Source: Caldilinea sp. CFX5 (GTDB lineage Bacteria > Chloroflexota > Anaerolineae > Caldilineales > Caldilineaceae). Taken from it: a stretch of 64,000 nucleotides of DNA. The stretch covers positions 1 through 64,000 of the forward strand of contig QWII01000050.1 in the NCBI GenBank assembly GCA_021405325.1, read 5' to 3'. How positions within the stretch are numbered: position 1 is the stretch's first letter; the number at the start of each line of letters is the position of its first letter. The translations under genes were made by a program, and so were the position numbers. Shown in pieces: positions 63,150 to 64,000 of this stretch. The notes under the pieces were generated by a model. The model saw nothing but the letters and a program-made list of their open reading frames with translations. It had not been told where the DNA came from and ran no database searches.

Positions 63150-63908
63150 ATGATCGACGCCGATGTGTTGGCCGGTCACTACCCCTTTCGTCCCTTCCCC
63201 CATCCCAGCCAGAACCCGCACCAGATCAAAGAGTATTTGCAGGGGCGCGGCATCCAGCGGGCCTGTTTGTCTTCGCTTCATGCCGCTTTTTACACTGATC
63301 CGCAACAAGGCAATGCCGAAGTGCTGCCCCAGGTTGTTGGTGATGATTTCTTTCTGCCGGTCGGGGTGATCAACCCGTCGCTCCACAATTGGCGGGATAC
63401 GTTGGCGCGTTGTGTGGAGGGGTATGGTTGCCGGTTGGTGCGCTTGCTACCCAATTACCACATGTACCGCCTGGCGGATGGCTTTGTGACCGATTTTCTG
63501 GCGGAAGTCCACCATCGCCGCCTTGTGGTTGTCATCGTCAAACGGTTGGAAGATGAGCGGATGCACCATCTTCTGATGAAAGTGCCGGGCGTTGAAAACA
63601 GCGAAATCGTGGCGCTAGCACAGCGCTATCCCCACCCGCTGGTCATCCTATCAGCGTATCTGGCTGAGATCAAGGAGTTGGCCGCCGCCGGCTCTCAGCT
63701 TTACTTTGACATCGCCTTTGCTGAAACCATGAACACCATGCAGCGGCTGACGGAAGGGGTCGCCGTGGATCGCCTGCTCTTTAGCACGCACACGCCCTTC
63801 TTCTACCCGGAAGCGGCTATCGGCAAAGTCGAGCATTGGCCGGTGAGCGCCGAACAGCGCCAGCGAGTTTACAGCGGCTCACTGATGCACCTGTTAAAAG
63901 CGGTTTGA
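63150..63908 (+). CDS. Second amidohydrolase-fold protein, degenerate metal site
   Basis: 252 residues. The fold matches its upstream neighbour: IDADVLAGHYPFRPFPHP and LLFSTHTPFFYPEAAIGK. The HxH start is replaced by AGHY and the final GSDAP by STHTP, so key metal ligands appear to be missing. Either it binds metal differently or it is a partner of the first amidohydrolase. It starts 11 nt after that gene. Confidence 0.72.
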   Translation: MIDADVLAGHYPFRPFPHPSQNPHQIKEYLQGRGIQRACLSSLHAAFYTDPQQGNAEVLPQVVGDDFFLPVGVINPSLHNWRDTLARCVEGYGCRLVRLLPNYHMYRLADGFVTDFLAEVHHRRLVVVIVKRLEDERMHHLLMKVPGVENSEIVALAQRYPHPLVILSAYLAEIKELAAAGSQLYFDIAFAETMNTMQRLTEGVAVDRLLFSTHTPFFYPEAAIGKVEHWPVSAEQRQRVYSGSLMHLLKAV

Positions 63909-63920
63909 AGGAGGATGGTA

Positions 63921-63995
63921 GCAAGCGTGCCGGGGAAGGGCCAACTGCTGACTTCGCTGACTAAGCGTTTCCTGGCCCTTCCCCGGCACGCTTGC
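63921..63995 (+). terminator. 23-bp perfect stem at the operon end
   Basis: 63921-63943 pairs perfectly with 63973-63995 across a 29-nt loop, 12 nt after the last stop. It is likely the end of the second sugar-importer operon. No T-run is visible before the window ends. Confidence 0.7.
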
Positions 63996-64000
63996 GGCCC

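Overview
The window looks like a chromosomal segment of a GC-rich Chloroflexota bacterium (Anaerolineae/Caldilineae-like). This is inferred from gene content: several complete ABC importers with lipoprotein binding proteins, Uma2 and S23 four-helix orphan genes, a large helicase-associated/WYL protein, and many Gfo/Idh/MocA and enolase-superfamily enzymes. No rRNA or tRNA was recognised, so the taxonomic call is moderate. | Region 1 (1-6.4 kb) is one edge of a CRISPR locus: two 37-nt repeats with one spacer, a WYL-domain protein on the + strand, then a minus-strand adaptation module read as reverse transcriptase, Cas1, a stand-alone RNase HI, Cas2. Effector genes must lie to the left of the window. 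| Region 2 (6.4-25.9 kb, minus strand) is a purine/heterocycle salvage island resembling the E. coli yge/yqe cluster: GntR regulator, YgeY hydrolase, N-carbamoyl/allantoate-type amidohydrolase, diaminopropionate ammonia-lyase, FAD subunit and Moco subunit of a xanthine-dehydrogenase-family enzyme, an LLM flavin oxidoreductase, YqeB, a BMP-type nucleoside ABC importer (binding protein, double ATPase, two permeases), XdhC and YqeC. The N-terminal ferredoxin domain of the Moco subunit has lost all eight cluster cysteines. | Region 3 (25.9-37.7 kb) is accessory: a tnpA/tnpB-less IS605-like element with an omega-RNA-like end, a UPF0175-type small gene, an enolase-superfamily enzyme, a frameshifted Nudix gene, a nonsense-interrupted concanavalin-like remnant, two nuclease-fold orphans, sugar-type oxidoreductase and isomerase genes, a membrane sulfatase-like protein, a YceI lipoprotein and a DapA-family/epimerase pair. 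| Region 4 (38-64 kb, + strand) is a catabolic island with three importers: a dipeptide-type ABC system (38.1-44.7 kb), a first sugar-type system (47.6-51.3 kb) and a second one (58.3-62.4 kb). Between and after them are amidase, deacetylase, aminotransferase, dehydrogenase, dioxygenase and amidohydrolase genes, probably for uptake and stepwise breakdown of nitrogen-containing sugar-acid-like compounds (substrates not deducible). | Throughout, gene junctions carry palindromes, many built from 7- or 8-nt words repeated in one arm and inverted in the other. The words recur at distant junctions, often include the stop codon of the upstream gene, and have unit lengths not divisible by three, so they place stop codons in every frame. 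This intergenic system and the RT-Cas1-RNase H-Cas2 module are the most unusual content of the window.
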